In this document: positions 41,375 through 49,926 of the stretch, piece by piece | Layout of the letters: the number at the start of each line of letters is the position of its first letter | Position numbering within the stretch: position 1 is the first letter of the stretch | NCBI GenBank assembly: GCA_050031985.1 | Contig: JBNAIG010000029.1 | Span: 1-64,000 of the forward strand | Length of the DNA: 64,000 nucleotides | Reading direction: 5' to 3' | Origin: SZUA-368 sp028533045 | GTDB taxonomy: Bacteria > Spirochaetota > Spirochaetia > DSM-2461 | The notes under the pieces: model-generated | Databases searched by the model: none | Seen by the model: the letters and a program-made list of their open reading frames with translations, nothing else | What the model was told of the DNA's origin: nothing | Program-made: the position numbers and the translations under genes

Positions 41375-42415
41375 CTAGAGGTCGCCTCTGGATGCGGGAA
41401 CCACAAGAGCTCCCGATTTAATATCGGCAATGGCCGTATCTACCGCATCTTTAACAGACTGGGGAACAACGGAGTCGAAGTTGTGGTAAGGAGCGATACC
41501 AACGGCTCCTTCCTTGATTCCGAGGCTGATGTTGGTGGCGCCTTTGAAGGTGCCGTTAGCAACAGATTCGATGGTCTGGTAGGACGCTTCCGTAAGGCCT
41601 TTCATGGCAGAAGTCAGGATCGCTTCGGGAGCAGCTGCGTACTGGTCTACGTCAACACCTACAGCAAGAATGCCTTCTTCCTGGGCAGCGGCGATAACAC
41701 CCATACCGGTCAGACCGGCTACCTGGAAAACAATATCGGCCCCTTCGTTAATCATGGCCAGAGTCAGTTCCTTACCCTTGGCCTGGTCGGCAAAGTCACC
41801 GGCTACAGCCTGGAGAACTTTTACGTCCGGGTTAACAGCTTTGGCTCCGGCTTCAAAACCCACTTCGTATCTTTCGCAGGGGGGAATATCCATACCAAGA
41901 ACAACACCAATTACATTTTCGTCATTGAGTTTGTCCGAGGCGGAGGCAAATTCTTTAGTCATGGATCCGGCCACAATACCGGCCAGGTAACCCGCTTCAT
42001 GTTCGTTAAAGGAAATACCAAGTACATTGTAGGGGGCGCTGGCGGGATCTACCCAAATGTCGATACCGGCATAGGAGGTTTCCGGATTGTTTTCCGCCGC
42101 TTCGATAAGGGCGTCTGCCATGAGGAAACCTACGGCGAATACAACGTCAGCTCCGTCTTCGGCCAAACCGCTCAGGTTGGGAACGTAGTCGGTCATCTGC
42201 TTGGATTCAACAACACGGGCTTCGGCAAGTCCGTCCATTTCTGCCTTCTGGATACCGGCGTAGGAACCGTCGTTGAAGGAACCGTCACCAAGGCCACCCA
42301 CGTCGGTAGCCATGGCGGCGATCATTGTTTTTTCTTCGGTTTTAGTTGACTGGGATTTGTTACAGCCGGCAAAAACCAAAAGGGCAATTGTCAAAAGAAC
42401 AAGTGCTTTCTTCAT
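41375..42415 (-). CDS. BMP-family nucleoside-binding lipoprotein
   Basis: I chose ATG 42415 over 42442 because AAGGAGT lies just upstream and it gives a clean lipoprotein signal ending in VFAGC (lipid Cys18). The mature protein has the BMP family pattern: 'IAAMATDVGGLGDGSFND', 'AGIDIWVDPASAPYN', 'FNEHEAGYLAGIVAGSMT' and 'VFQVAGLTGMGVIAAAQEEG'. BMP proteins (PnrA/TmpC, BmpA) bind purine nucleosides and related compounds and deliver them to an ABC permease. It is the last gene of the ABC operon and is followed by a strong terminator. The exact ligand is inferred from the family. Confidence 0.9.
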   Translation of the reverse strand: MKKALVLLTIALLVFAGCNKSQSTKTEEKTMIAAMATDVGGLGDGSFNDGSYAGIQKAEMDGLAEARVVESKQMTDYVPNLSGLAEDGADVVFAVGFLMADALIEAAENNPETSYAGIDIWVDPASAPYNVLGISFNEHEAGYLAGIVAGSMTKEFASASDKLNDENVIGVVLGMDIPPCERYEVGFEAGAKAVNPDVKVLQAVAGDFADQAKGKELTLAMINEGADIVFQVAGLTGMGVIAAAQEEGILAVGVDVDQYAAAPEAILTSAMKGLTEASYQTIESVANGTFKGATNISLGIKEGAVGIAPYHNFDSVVPQSVKDAVDTAIADIKSGALVVPASRGDL

Positions 42416-42444
42416 ATTTAACTCCTTAAAAATAGTGAACAAAA

Positions 42445-43383
42445 TTAAATCTCCTTTTCTATGGAGAAGTCGTTTCCAGAATCGGCAGGGGGCCGGGATT
42501 TCTTAACAAGTCCCGCTACGGCAATTACCGTTGCCACATAGGGGAGCATGTGAAATATCTCCGGGGGAATGTTAAAGGCGTCCATAACTTGAAGTTTAAG
42601 CTGAAGGGCGTCAATAAATCCAAAAAAAAGAGCGGCTATAAAGGAACCAATGGCCGTCCATCCGCCGGAGACATTAGCCGCCAGGGCAATGAACCCCCGT
42701 CCGCCGGTCATGCCTTCTGTGAAAAAGCGACCGTATTCAATGGCCAGAAAGGAACCGGCGAAACCGCAGAGAAGTCCCGAGTAGAGAACTCCTATGTAAC
42801 GGATTTTCTTAACCGAAATTCCCAGGGTTTCCAGAGCCATGGGATGCTCTCCCGCCGCCCGGATATGGAGGCCCAGTTTGGTTTTCTTAAGCAAGAAGGT
42901 GGTAAAGAAAACAAAGAAATACATAAAGTAGACCGTGGGGCTCTGGTCAAAAAGAACCGGACCCAACAGGGGAATCTTCGAAAGAAGGGGGACGGCACAA
43001 TTAATATCACCCAGGGTTTTTTCTACCATATCGGAAGAGCCCGGGTGACCGTAGAACTGAACCATGAAAAACCGAGTCAGACCGGCGGCCAGAATATTGA
43101 TAATAGCCCCGGAAACGGTATGATTTATGTGCAGGGTCACAGTGGACCAGGCGTGAAGCAGAGAGAAGAGTCCCCCAAAGACAATCCCTCCCAGGAGACC
43201 CAACCAGGGACTTCCCGTGGCAAGGGCAATCGCTGCGGCAAAAAAGGCCCCAATCAACATGAGTCCTTCCATGGCAATGTTCACTATGCCGGACCTTTCG
43301 CAAACGGCCGCACCCATGGCAGCCAGAGCTATGGGTGTTGCCAGTCTCATGGTCGCCGATAAAAGCTCAATAACAAATTCCAT
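42445..43383 (-). CDS. Nucleoside ABC transporter permease (second)
   Basis: A ~312-residue, 8-9 helix permease of the NupC/PnrE type (BPD_transp_2). Visible signatures are 'GIVNIAMEGLMLIGAFFAA' and 'TLGISVKKIRYIGVLYSGLL'. It overlaps the preceding permease stop by one base and is 29 nt from the binding-protein gene. It forms the channel together with its larger partner. Confidence 0.88.
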   Translation of the reverse strand: MEFVIELLSATMRLATPIALAAMGAAVCERSGIVNIAMEGLMLIGAFFAAAIALATGSPWLGLLGGIVFGGLFSLLHAWSTVTLHINHTVSGAIINILAAGLTRFFMVQFYGHPGSSDMVEKTLGDINCAVPLLSKIPLLGPVLFDQSPTVYFMYFFVFFTTFLLKKTKLGLHIRAAGEHPMALETLGISVKKIRYIGVLYSGLLCGFAGSFLAIEYGRFFTEGMTGGRGFIALAANVSGGWTAIGSFIAALFFGFIDALQLKLQVMDAFNIPPEIFHMLPYVATVIAVAGLVKKSRPPADSGNDFSIEKEI

Positions 43384-44615
43384 TAAGCGGCCTCCCCGGC
43401 AGTCTTTTTACTACCCTTAAACAGTTTCTGGCCAAACCAAAAGTAGATATATTTAGCAAGAATGAGGAACAGAATAGTTCCTTTGATAATTTCAATAATC
43501 GCGCTGGGGGTCTGGGTTGTACGGGCCATGTATTGTCCCCCCGCATCAAGAAGTCCCCAAAGCAGGGCGGCAAAAACCACTCCCACCGGATCGTTATTGG
43601 CCAGAAGTGCTACGGCTATTCCGTTCCATCCATATCCGGCATTGAGGTTTTCGTACATTTTGTGCTCCAGCCCCAGTACCTGGGTCGTACCGGACATCCC
43701 GCAGAGGAAACCGGCGATAAGCATGGCTATCATGATGGACCGGGAGGCGTTGATTCCCTGGGTTTTGGCGGCTATTTGGTTCTCTCCTACGGCGCGGATC
43801 TCATAACCAATCCGGGTTTTGTAAAGGAGGTACCAGATAAAAACAGCTACGGCAAAAGCCAGAAGAACCCCCGTATGAACACGGTAGTTGGCTCCGGCTA
43901 TGAGATTCTTCAAGGGAAGTATTTCGTTTGCTTCCAAAATCGCGTCCGTTGTGTAGGCGTGGGTACTGGTGGCGGGATCGCCCCCGTTGTTCCTTACGAA
44001 GATAGTAGAGAATATTCGGGCGATGTGGGCAAACATCATGGTGGTTACAACTTCATGGGCCCCGGTTCGAATTTTTAACCAGGTAGGAATAATGTTGTAA
44101 GCTGCCGCACAGGTTCCGGCCAGAATAAAAATAATGGGAATATAGAGCCCTAGGGGAAGGGAAAAGCGAATGGCCAGCCAGGTGGCTATCATGGAGCCTA
44201 TGTAGTATTGTCCTTCCGCACCGATGTTAAAGAGTCCCGCCTTAAAAGCTACCGCAATAGAAAGCCCTGTAAAAATCAGGGGCGTGGCGTTAAGAAGCGA
44301 TACGTGCCAGTTCTTTATGAGCCCTCCGTAGAACATGGCCCCGTAGGCGGTGAAGGGGTTGTAGCCGGAGAGGGCCATGATAATGCCCCCTATTAAAAGA
44401 GCCGCAGCAATCCCAATAGTAGGGTAGAGGGCGGTTATACCCATCTCTTTTAACTTTCCCAGGGCTTCTTCCCGGTCCAGTTTACGGAAATTTTCAAATA
44501 TTTGCAGCCCCATGGCCAAGAGGACCAGAATAATCCCCCAAAACTGGGATGCCGCCCAAAAGACGACTCCCACGATGCCTAAAAGGACTTTAAGGCCCTT
44601 AATCAGCTTATCCAT
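43383..44615 (-). CDS. Nucleoside ABC transporter permease (first)
   Basis: A 410-residue permease of the NupB/PnrD type. It has 'FKAGLFNIGAEGQYYIGSM', the conserved family core, and 'AVGENQIAAKTQGINASRSI'. N-terminal helices before the core make it longer than its partner. Its start overlaps the ATPase stop by one base (TAATG), so the subunits are translationally coupled. Confidence 0.88.
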   Translation of the reverse strand: MDKLIKGLKVLLGIVGVVFWAASQFWGIILVLLAMGLQIFENFRKLDREEALGKLKEMGITALYPTIGIAAALLIGGIIMALSGYNPFTAYGAMFYGGLIKNWHVSLLNATPLIFTGLSIAVAFKAGLFNIGAEGQYYIGSMIATWLAIRFSLPLGLYIPIIFILAGTCAAAYNIIPTWLKIRTGAHEVVTTMMFAHIARIFSTIFVRNNGGDPATSTHAYTTDAILEANEILPLKNLIAGANYRVHTGVLLAFAVAVFIWYLLYKTRIGYEIRAVGENQIAAKTQGINASRSIMIAMLIAGFLCGMSGTTQVLGLEHKMYENLNAGYGWNGIAVALLANNDPVGVVFAALLWGLLDAGGQYMARTTQTPSAIIEIIKGTILFLILAKYIYFWFGQKLFKGSKKTAGEAA

Positions 44616-46135
44616 TATTTACCCCCCGTCATATAGAGTCCCACTTCCTTTTCATTCGTTTCGGCGGGGATGAGTTCTTTTATTATTTTTCCTTCAAAGA
44701 GAACCAGAATCCGGTCGGCAAGGGAGAAAATCTCCTCCAGCTCCAGTGAAATCAGCAGGACAGCGCTGTTCTTTTGGCGCATTCCCAGAATCTGTTTATG
44801 AATGTACTCTATGGCGCCCACGTCGAGACCGCGGGTGGGTTGGGAGACAAGGAGGAATTCCGGTTCCCGGTCAAATTCCCGGGCGAGGATTACCTTTTGC
44901 TGATTCCCTCCGGAAAGGTTGCCCACCGCTTCATGGATGGTGGAGCAGCGCACATCGTAATCTTTTACCAGTTTGTCAGAATAATCATTAATAGGTCTCT
45001 GCTGCAGGTTAATCCCTTTCGTAAAAGGGGCTTCGTCCTGGCTCCCCAGAATCATATTCTCCGCAATGGAGAAGGGAAGGACCAATCCCGCCTTCTGTCT
45101 GTCCGTAGGAACATAGGAAATTCCCAGATTCCGTCGGGCCTTGGTGGTTAAAGCCTGAATCGGCTCGCCCTTAAAAAGGATATCCCCCGATTCCAGTCCC
45201 ATTTGACCCATAATTGTTTCGGCCAGCTCGGTCTGTCCATTCCCGTCTACTCCGGCAATTCCCACAATCTCTCCCGGTTTTACATTCAGGGAGAGCCCGT
45301 CTATAACCTTTACCTGGCGGTCGTTTATGACGGTGAGGTCCTTTATTTCAAAGGAGGCGGAATCGCCCGGCTTATGCTCTTCTTTTTCTACGGTGAGGAC
45401 AACGTCCCGACCCACCATTAAGTTGGCCAAGTCCGTCTTTGAGCAATCTTTCGTAGCCCGTTCTCCGGCAATCTCTCCCCGGCGCAGAATGTAGACCCGG
45501 TCGCTTATGGCCCGGACCTCTTCCAGCTTATGGGTTATGATTATTACCGAAACCCCCGAATCGCGAAGACGCATGATTACCTCAAAAAGGTCATCCACTT
45601 CGCCGGGAGTAAGTACTGCCGTCGGTTCGTCAAGAATGAGTATCTGTGCTTTTCTATAAAGGGCTTTGAGAATCTCGACCCGCTGCTGTAAACCGACGGG
45701 AAGATCTTCGACCTTGCTGTCCGGGTCGATTTCCAGTTTGTAGCGGTCGGAAAGTTCCTGGACTTCACGGCGGGCGGTTTTGTAATCAATCATACCCCCT
45801 TTGCCGGGCTCCATACCAAGAATGATATTTTCTGTTACAGTAAGAGGGTCAACGAGCATAAAGTGCTGGTGCACCATGCCGAGTCCCTGGTTGATGGCAT
45901 CTCGGGGAGAGGAAAATTCCACCTCTTTCCCGTTGAGAAGAATTGTTCCCGTTGTTGGCCGGTACAGACCGTATAGCACATTCATTAATGTGGATTTTCC
46001 TGCACCATTTTCGCCCAGAAGGGAAATGATCTCCCCTTCATGGAGCTTTATATTAATATTATTATTAGCCAATACCCGGGGGAACCGTTTGGAAATATTG
46101 CGTGTTTCAAGTACAACCGTGTCGCTGACAGCCAT
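44615..46135 (-). CDS. Nucleoside ABC transporter ATPase (two NBDs)
   Basis: A double-NBD ATPase of the sugar/nucleoside type. The N-terminal domain has Walker A 'GENGAGKST', 'PVGLQQRVEIL' as signature region and Walker B 'ILILDEPTAVL'. The C-terminal domain has a degenerate Walker A ('GVDGNGQTE'), a strong signature ('NLSGGNQQKVILARE') and 'LLVSQPTRGLD', typical of this family where one site is weak. It is the first gene of the operon and follows a long leader with a terminator. Confidence 0.93.
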   Translation of the reverse strand: MAVSDTVVLETRNISKRFPRVLANNNINIKLHEGEIISLLGENGAGKSTLMNVLYGLYRPTTGTILLNGKEVEFSSPRDAINQGLGMVHQHFMLVDPLTVTENIILGMEPGKGGMIDYKTARREVQELSDRYKLEIDPDSKVEDLPVGLQQRVEILKALYRKAQILILDEPTAVLTPGEVDDLFEVIMRLRDSGVSVIIITHKLEEVRAISDRVYILRRGEIAGERATKDCSKTDLANLMVGRDVVLTVEKEEHKPGDSASFEIKDLTVINDRQVKVIDGLSLNVKPGEIVGIAGVDGNGQTELAETIMGQMGLESGDILFKGEPIQALTTKARRNLGISYVPTDRQKAGLVLPFSIAENMILGSQDEAPFTKGINLQQRPINDYSDKLVKDYDVRCSTIHEAVGNLSGGNQQKVILAREFDREPEFLLVSQPTRGLDVGAIEYIHKQILGMRQKNSAVLLISLELEEIFSLADRILVLFEGKIIKELIPAETNEKEVGLYMTGGK

Positions 46136-46203
46136 AAAAACTCCGGGATTAATAGGATAAAGTTATTTTCGCACTTTTTCCCGGTGACGTCAATGTTGGG
46201 GGT

Positions 46204-46239
46204 GCAAAAAAAGAGGCCCAATCAACGAAAGGGCCTCTT
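46204..46239 (-). terminator. Intrinsic terminator in the ABC operon leader
   Basis: On the minus strand, AAGAGGCCC and GGGCCTCTT form a 9-bp stem with an 11-nt loop, followed by TTTTT. It lies 70 nt upstream of the ATPase start, and no minus-strand gene lies upstream of it. It would therefore terminate the operon's own leader, as in attenuation. Confidence 0.75.
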
Positions 46240-46312
46240 AAAGTTAGGAAGTTTATTTTATGAAAAAAATCATATGAGGTTAATCACATCGCTGCTCTTA
46301 TCCTCGTTATTG

Positions 46313-46341
46313 AATATAATATAAAGGAGAAAAAGATTCAA
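46313..46341 (-). promoter_or_regulatory. ABC operon promoter, proximal
   Basis: On the minus strand, TTGAAT (46336-46341), a 17-base spacer and TATATT (46313-46318). Transcripts from here would cross the leader terminator. Confidence 0.45.
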
Positions 46342-46369
46342 GCTTTTTTCCAAAAAAAAGAAGAAAAAA

Positions 46370-46397
46370 ATTATACTATGTCTAAAAGTGTATACAA
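46370..46397 (-). promoter_or_regulatory. ABC operon promoter, distal
   Basis: On the minus strand, TTGTAT (46392-46397), a 16-base spacer and a perfect TATAAT (46370-46375). It would give a leader of about 225 nt. Between it and 46240 the sequence is AT-rich with no recognised riboswitch core. Confidence 0.5.
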
Positions 46398-46422
46398 ATG
46401 ACTGTTAATGTCCTACATTTGT
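46394..46422. promoter_or_regulatory. Operator-like inverted repeat between ABC operon and WYL gene
   Basis: ACAAATG (46394-46400) and CATTTGT (46416-46422) are perfect 7-bp half-sites with centres 22 bp apart. The repeat overlaps the -35 of the distal ABC promoter and lies just upstream of the WYL regulator start. Confidence 0.45.
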
Positions 46423-46444
46423 GGTGTCTTTTGAGAGGTTTATC

Positions 46445-47398
46445 ATGAGTCAAACTGAACGAATTTTTTACATATTAGAAAAGCTACGTAGAGAAAATCG
46501 TATTACAACAGGGGCGACGGCAAAGCGTTTTGAAGTTTCTTCCCGAACGGTAAAAAGGGATCTGGAGTACATAAGGGACCGTTTGGACTATGATTTGCTT
46601 TGGTCCGGCGGGGAAAAACATTACTATTTGAGCTCCCGGGACCTGGAGAAAATCCGCCTCAAAGGGGAGGAAGAGCTACTTTTCTACTCCCTAGCCATGG
46701 GTTTTTGCCGTAACCGCAAGCTTATGCCTCTTCTTTCCCAATCCATAGAAGATCATTTGGCTCAAATTCTTCCTCCCGAATATAGGGAGCTGGCCAATCA
46801 CATAAGTTACGGACTTTTTGACCACTCCGAACCTCCTTCCCGTTTTTTTTCCTGTATCCTAAAGGGAATCTCCGAGAGAAAAAGCCTGGATATGGTTTAT
46901 TCCTCTCTAAAAGGAAGCCACTCAGAGAGGAGGGTGGACCCGCTTCATGTAAAAAACTGGAACGGCCAATGGTACCTGGCTGCCTGGTGTCATCTAAGAA
47001 AGGAGATTCGTCTGTTTCACCTTAACCGGATAGAATCTCTGGAGTTGAGCCGAGTCTCCTTTGAACCGCCTCTGGACGGGGTGGAGCTGGAAAAGCGTAT
47101 GAACAGCGGATTCGGGATAATGACTGAACTGAACCGGGACGGGGCCGGCAGGGACGTGACAATTCGATTCAGCGGCAAGGCGGCACTCTTGACGGAAGGG
47201 CTTGTTTGGCACCCCTCTCAATCGGTGTATTATAACAAAGAGGAAGGGCGGAGGGAATTCAGCTTTCCCGTCTCCTCCTATGAAGAGCTTCTTAATCGTG
47301 TCTTTTCCTACAGAGAGGAGGCGGAAGTGTTAGCTCCCGATGAATTAAGGGAATTATGGAAGGAAAAGATAAGAAAGATGGCGGCCAACTATCTTTAG
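46445..47398 (+). CDS. HTH-WYL transcriptional regulator
   Basis: I prefer ATG 46445 over 46421 because of the GAGAGG just upstream and because it starts at the DNA-binding domain. The N-terminus is a DeoR/HTH_11-type winged helix ('RITTGATAKRFEVSSRTVKR'). The C-terminal half is a WYL domain: 'WNGQWYLAAWCHLRKEIRLF' and 'LFHLNRIESLELS' carry the usual pattern. WYL proteins often bind nucleotides or nucleic acid and act as repressors or activators. It is divergent from the nucleoside ABC operon and probably regulates it; this is inferred from position. Confidence 0.85.
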   Translation: MSQTERIFYILEKLRRENRITTGATAKRFEVSSRTVKRDLEYIRDRLDYDLLWSGGEKHYYLSSRDLEKIRLKGEEELLFYSLAMGFCRNRKLMPLLSQSIEDHLAQILPPEYRELANHISYGLFDHSEPPSRFFSCILKGISERKSLDMVYSSLKGSHSERRVDPLHVKNWNGQWYLAAWCHLRKEIRLFHLNRIESLELSRVSFEPPLDGVELEKRMNSGFGIMTELNRDGAGRDVTIRFSGKAALLTEGLVWHPSQSVYYNKEEGRREFSFPVSSYEELLNRVFSYREEAEVLAPDELRELWKEKIRKMAANYL

Positions 47399-47444
47399 AG
47401 GCTTCCCATAGGACTCCTTTCCTGTTACTATAGCTTTTGGTGTT

Positions 47445-47738
47445 ATGAAAAGAGAACAATACTGTTTTGCAATAGGTTATAACGGCGGCGATGCGATTGT
47501 GGACAAGCGGGCCATGTCTCGATACGGGAAGAAATCTCCCCGGGAACTGGCCGATCTTGGTCTTTATAAAAGCGCCTTGTCGGCAGCCCTTTTTGACGAT
47601 GACCGGGAAGGTCAGCAATACGTCCTTGAAAAATTCAACGAAAAAAGCGGTGCCGCTCTGGCCGATACGGATAACCTGGTGAAGGTATTGGGAATTATTC
47701 CTTCCTGGAAGGAAATTTCTACGGTCCGATACGTTTAA
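47445..47738 (+). CDS. Small hypothetical protein
   Basis: A 97-residue soluble protein that I do not recognise. It reads 'GYNGGDAIVDKRAMSRYGKK' near the start and ends 'IPSWKEISTVRYV'. It has no signal or membrane segment and is predicted mostly helical with a charged middle ('AALFDDDREGQQYVLEKFNE'). There is no clear ribosome site. It lies between the WYL gene and the yajC promoter and is probably cotranscribed with the WYL gene. Confidence 0.5.
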   Translation: MKREQYCFAIGYNGGDAIVDKRAMSRYGKKSPRELADLGLYKSALSAALFDDDREGQQYVLEKFNEKSGAALADTDNLVKVLGIIPSWKEISTVRYV

Positions 47739-47747
47739 ATATAAAAC

Positions 47748-47776
47748 TTGACGGCTCTCACTATTCGTGATACTTT
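47748..47776 (+). promoter_or_regulatory. yajC-secDF promoter
   Basis: TTGACG (47748-47753), a 17-base spacer and TACTTT (47771-47776), 29 bases ahead of the yajC start. Confidence 0.5.
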
Positions 47777-47805
47777 TTCTCAATTCCAAATAAGAGGAAC
47801 CATGT

Positions 47806-48183
47806 ATGTACCAGTTATTTTCATTGCCCCTTTTGCAGCTTGAGTCCGCAATGGGCAGCCAGAGCATGAGCATTGTTATGCTTGTGTCTATTTTCGCCAT
47901 TTTTTACTTTCTTCTCATTCGGCCCCAGCGCAAGAAAGAGAAAGAACGTCAGGCTATGATCGATGCGGTCAAGAAGGGTGACAAAGTTACCACTATTGGC
48001 GGAATCGTCGGAACCGTTACGAATATCGATGCGGATAAGGGAACCGTTACCGTTAAGGTTGACGACAATACCAAGATCAAGTTTACCAAATCCGCCGTAT
48101 CCAGCGTTGAAAACAAGGATGACGTAAAGGGCGATGACAAGACTGCCGTAGAAGACGCCAGCAAAGACAAGAAAAAGAAATAA
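47806..48183 (+). CDS. yajC: Preprotein translocase subunit YajC
   Basis: A small membrane protein of the SecDF-YajC complex. One membrane helix ('MSIVMLVSIFAIFYFLLIRP') is followed by the family signature 'RPQRKKEKERQAM' and 'VKKGDKVTTIGGIVGTV'. The C-terminus is a Lys/Asp-rich tail. AAGAGGAA precedes the ATG. It is followed by secD and secF in the usual order. Confidence 0.93.
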   Translation: MYQLFSLPLLQLESAMGSQSMSIVMLVSIFAIFYFLLIRPQRKKEKERQAMIDAVKKGDKVTTIGGIVGTVTNIDADKGTVTVKVDDNTKIKFTKSAVSSVENKDDVKGDDKTAVEDASKDKKKK

Positions 48184-48198
48184 AATCGGAGAGACAAT

Positions 48199-49926
48199 AT
48201 GAACAGGGTAAGTAGACTCTCCCTGATCCTGCTGTGTATGGTTGTTGCCGTACTGTTTCTGCTCCCCACGGTTAAGTGGTATTTTTACACCACTCCGGAG
48301 ATGCAGACACTGGCTAACGGTACCACCGACAGTATCAGGGAATATGCTGAGCATAAAGCCGGCGAAGGTTTGGACCAGTTAGTGGCCCTTACCGATACAG
48401 ATGAGGGACTGGACGGCGCTTTGCCGGAAGATTTGGCCTTCTTGATTGATGACGCCAAGGCTAATTACAAGCTTATCGGGGAAAAAGTACCCCGTGACTG
48501 GACTGTGAGAAACACCCTTTCCGCCTTCGGGTCCGGACAGGATGTTTACCGGGCGCTGGAAGACAGCTACCGACAGGACGCTCAGGACCTTAAGGATATG
48601 AAGGACAAGGCTATTAAGCTTGGTCTGGACCTTTTTGGCGGTTTGAGCGTTGTTATTGAAGCGGACGAAGAAAGTCTTACCGAAAGACTGGGACACGTTC
48701 CCAGCGAAGACGAATTGAGCGATGCCTTGAGCAGAGCCATGGAAATCCTCAACAACCGAATCGATACCTTCGGCGTTACCGAACCCAGCATCCGTAAGGT
48801 TGCCAGCGACAATCAGATTCTGATTGAAGTTCCCGGTGAAGTCGATCCGGAACAGGTAAACTCCTTCCTTATGGGTAAGGGGAGCCTCGCTTTCCACATT
48901 ATTGACGAAGAAGCCACCGATACGGTTCTGGCCTACACCTCGGCAGGTGGCCAGATTGTAGACGGCAGACCGGTAGACGACACCCTTATTGCCAAGGGAC
49001 TTGTGGTTCGCGGTTACTATAAGAAAGATTCCTACGGTCAGGACGTCTTCCAGCGCTATGCTGTTATGACTGCCGAAGTTGGTCTGGACGGGGAGCACAT
49101 CGAAAGCGCGACCGTTACTTCCGACCAGATTACCGGCCAGCCCAACGTAGTATTCTACCTGGACAAGGACGGGGGCGAGCTTTTCTACAAGCTGACTTCC
49201 TCCAATGTTAACAAGCCCATGGCCGTTGTTATGGACGATAAAATTAAAAGTATCGCCAATATTTCCGAAGGTATTCGTGACTCCGTTCGTGTAACCGGGT
49301 TCAATACTCAGGAAGCAAACGACCTGGCCCTTATCCTCCGAACGGCCGCCATGCCGGTGGATCTGGAAGTTAAGTCCCAGAGCATCGTCGGTGCTACCCT
49401 GGGTGAGGAAACCAGAAACGCCGGTCTCATGGCTATTGCCATTGGTTTTGGCGCGGTATTCCTCTTTATGCTGATTTGGTACAGACGGGCTGGTTTTGTG
49501 GCCGATGTTGCCCTGCTTCTGAACCTTTTCTTCATTACTGCCGTTCTTTCCGCTTTCCGCTTTACCCTGACTATGACCAGTATCGCCGGTCTTATTCTTA
49601 ACGTGGGTATGGCTGTGGATGCGAACGTAATTATCTTTGAAAGAATCAAGGAAGAGCTTAGACTTGGTAAATCCCGGTCTGCTGCCATTGAAGGCGGTTT
49701 TAGAAAAGCCTTCTGGACCATTATGGATGCGAACATTACCACCCTTATTGCGGCTCTGTTCCTCTCCATGCTCGGTTCCGGTTCGGTTAGAGGATTCGCC
49801 GTTACCCTTGCAGTGGGTATCGTAAGCTCCCTCTTCACGGCTCTTTTTGTTTCCCATTTCCTCTTTGACGTGGGTACGGAAAACCTTAAACAGGACAAAA
49901 TCAAAATCGGTTGGGGGCTTAAATAA
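48199..49926 (+). CDS. secD: Protein translocase subunit SecD
   Basis: A 575-residue SecD. It has an N-terminal membrane helix ('LSLILLCMVVAVLFLLPTV'), the 'LGLDLFGGLSVVIE' motif (usually LGLDLxGG), a periplasmic P1 domain with 'ILNNRIDTFGVTEPSIRKV' and the C-terminal five-helix region ('LILNVGMAVDANVIIFERIK'). The protein uses the proton gradient to pull secreted proteins out of the Sec channel. Its stop and the secF start overlap by one base. Confidence 0.96.
   Translation: MNRVSRLSLILLCMVVAVLFLLPTVKWYFYTTPEMQTLANGTTDSIREYAEHKAGEGLDQLVALTDTDEGLDGALPEDLAFLIDDAKANYKLIGEKVPRDWTVRNTLSAFGSGQDVYRALEDSYRQDAQDLKDMKDKAIKLGLDLFGGLSVVIEADEESLTERLGHVPSEDELSDALSRAMEILNNRIDTFGVTEPSIRKVASDNQILIEVPGEVDPEQVNSFLMGKGSLAFHIIDEEATDTVLAYTSAGGQIVDGRPVDDTLIAKGLVVRGYYKKDSYGQDVFQRYAVMTAEVGLDGEHIESATVTSDQITGQPNVVFYLDKDGGELFYKLTSSNVNKPMAVVMDDKIKSIANISEGIRDSVRVTGFNTQEANDLALILRTAAMPVDLEVKSQSIVGATLGEETRNAGLMAIAIGFGAVFLFMLIWYRRAGFVADVALLLNLFFITAVLSAFRFTLTMTSIAGLILNVGMAVDANVIIFERIKEELRLGKSRSAAIEGGFRKAFWTIMDANITTLIAALFLSMLGSGSVRGFAVTLAVGIVSSLFTALFVSHFLFDVGTENLKQDKIKIGWGLK

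Noticed and set aside
46204..46341. Known purine or preQ1 riboswitch in the ABC operon leader
   Set aside because: Conserved core sequences of these classes are not present; only the terminator and promoter layout is supported.
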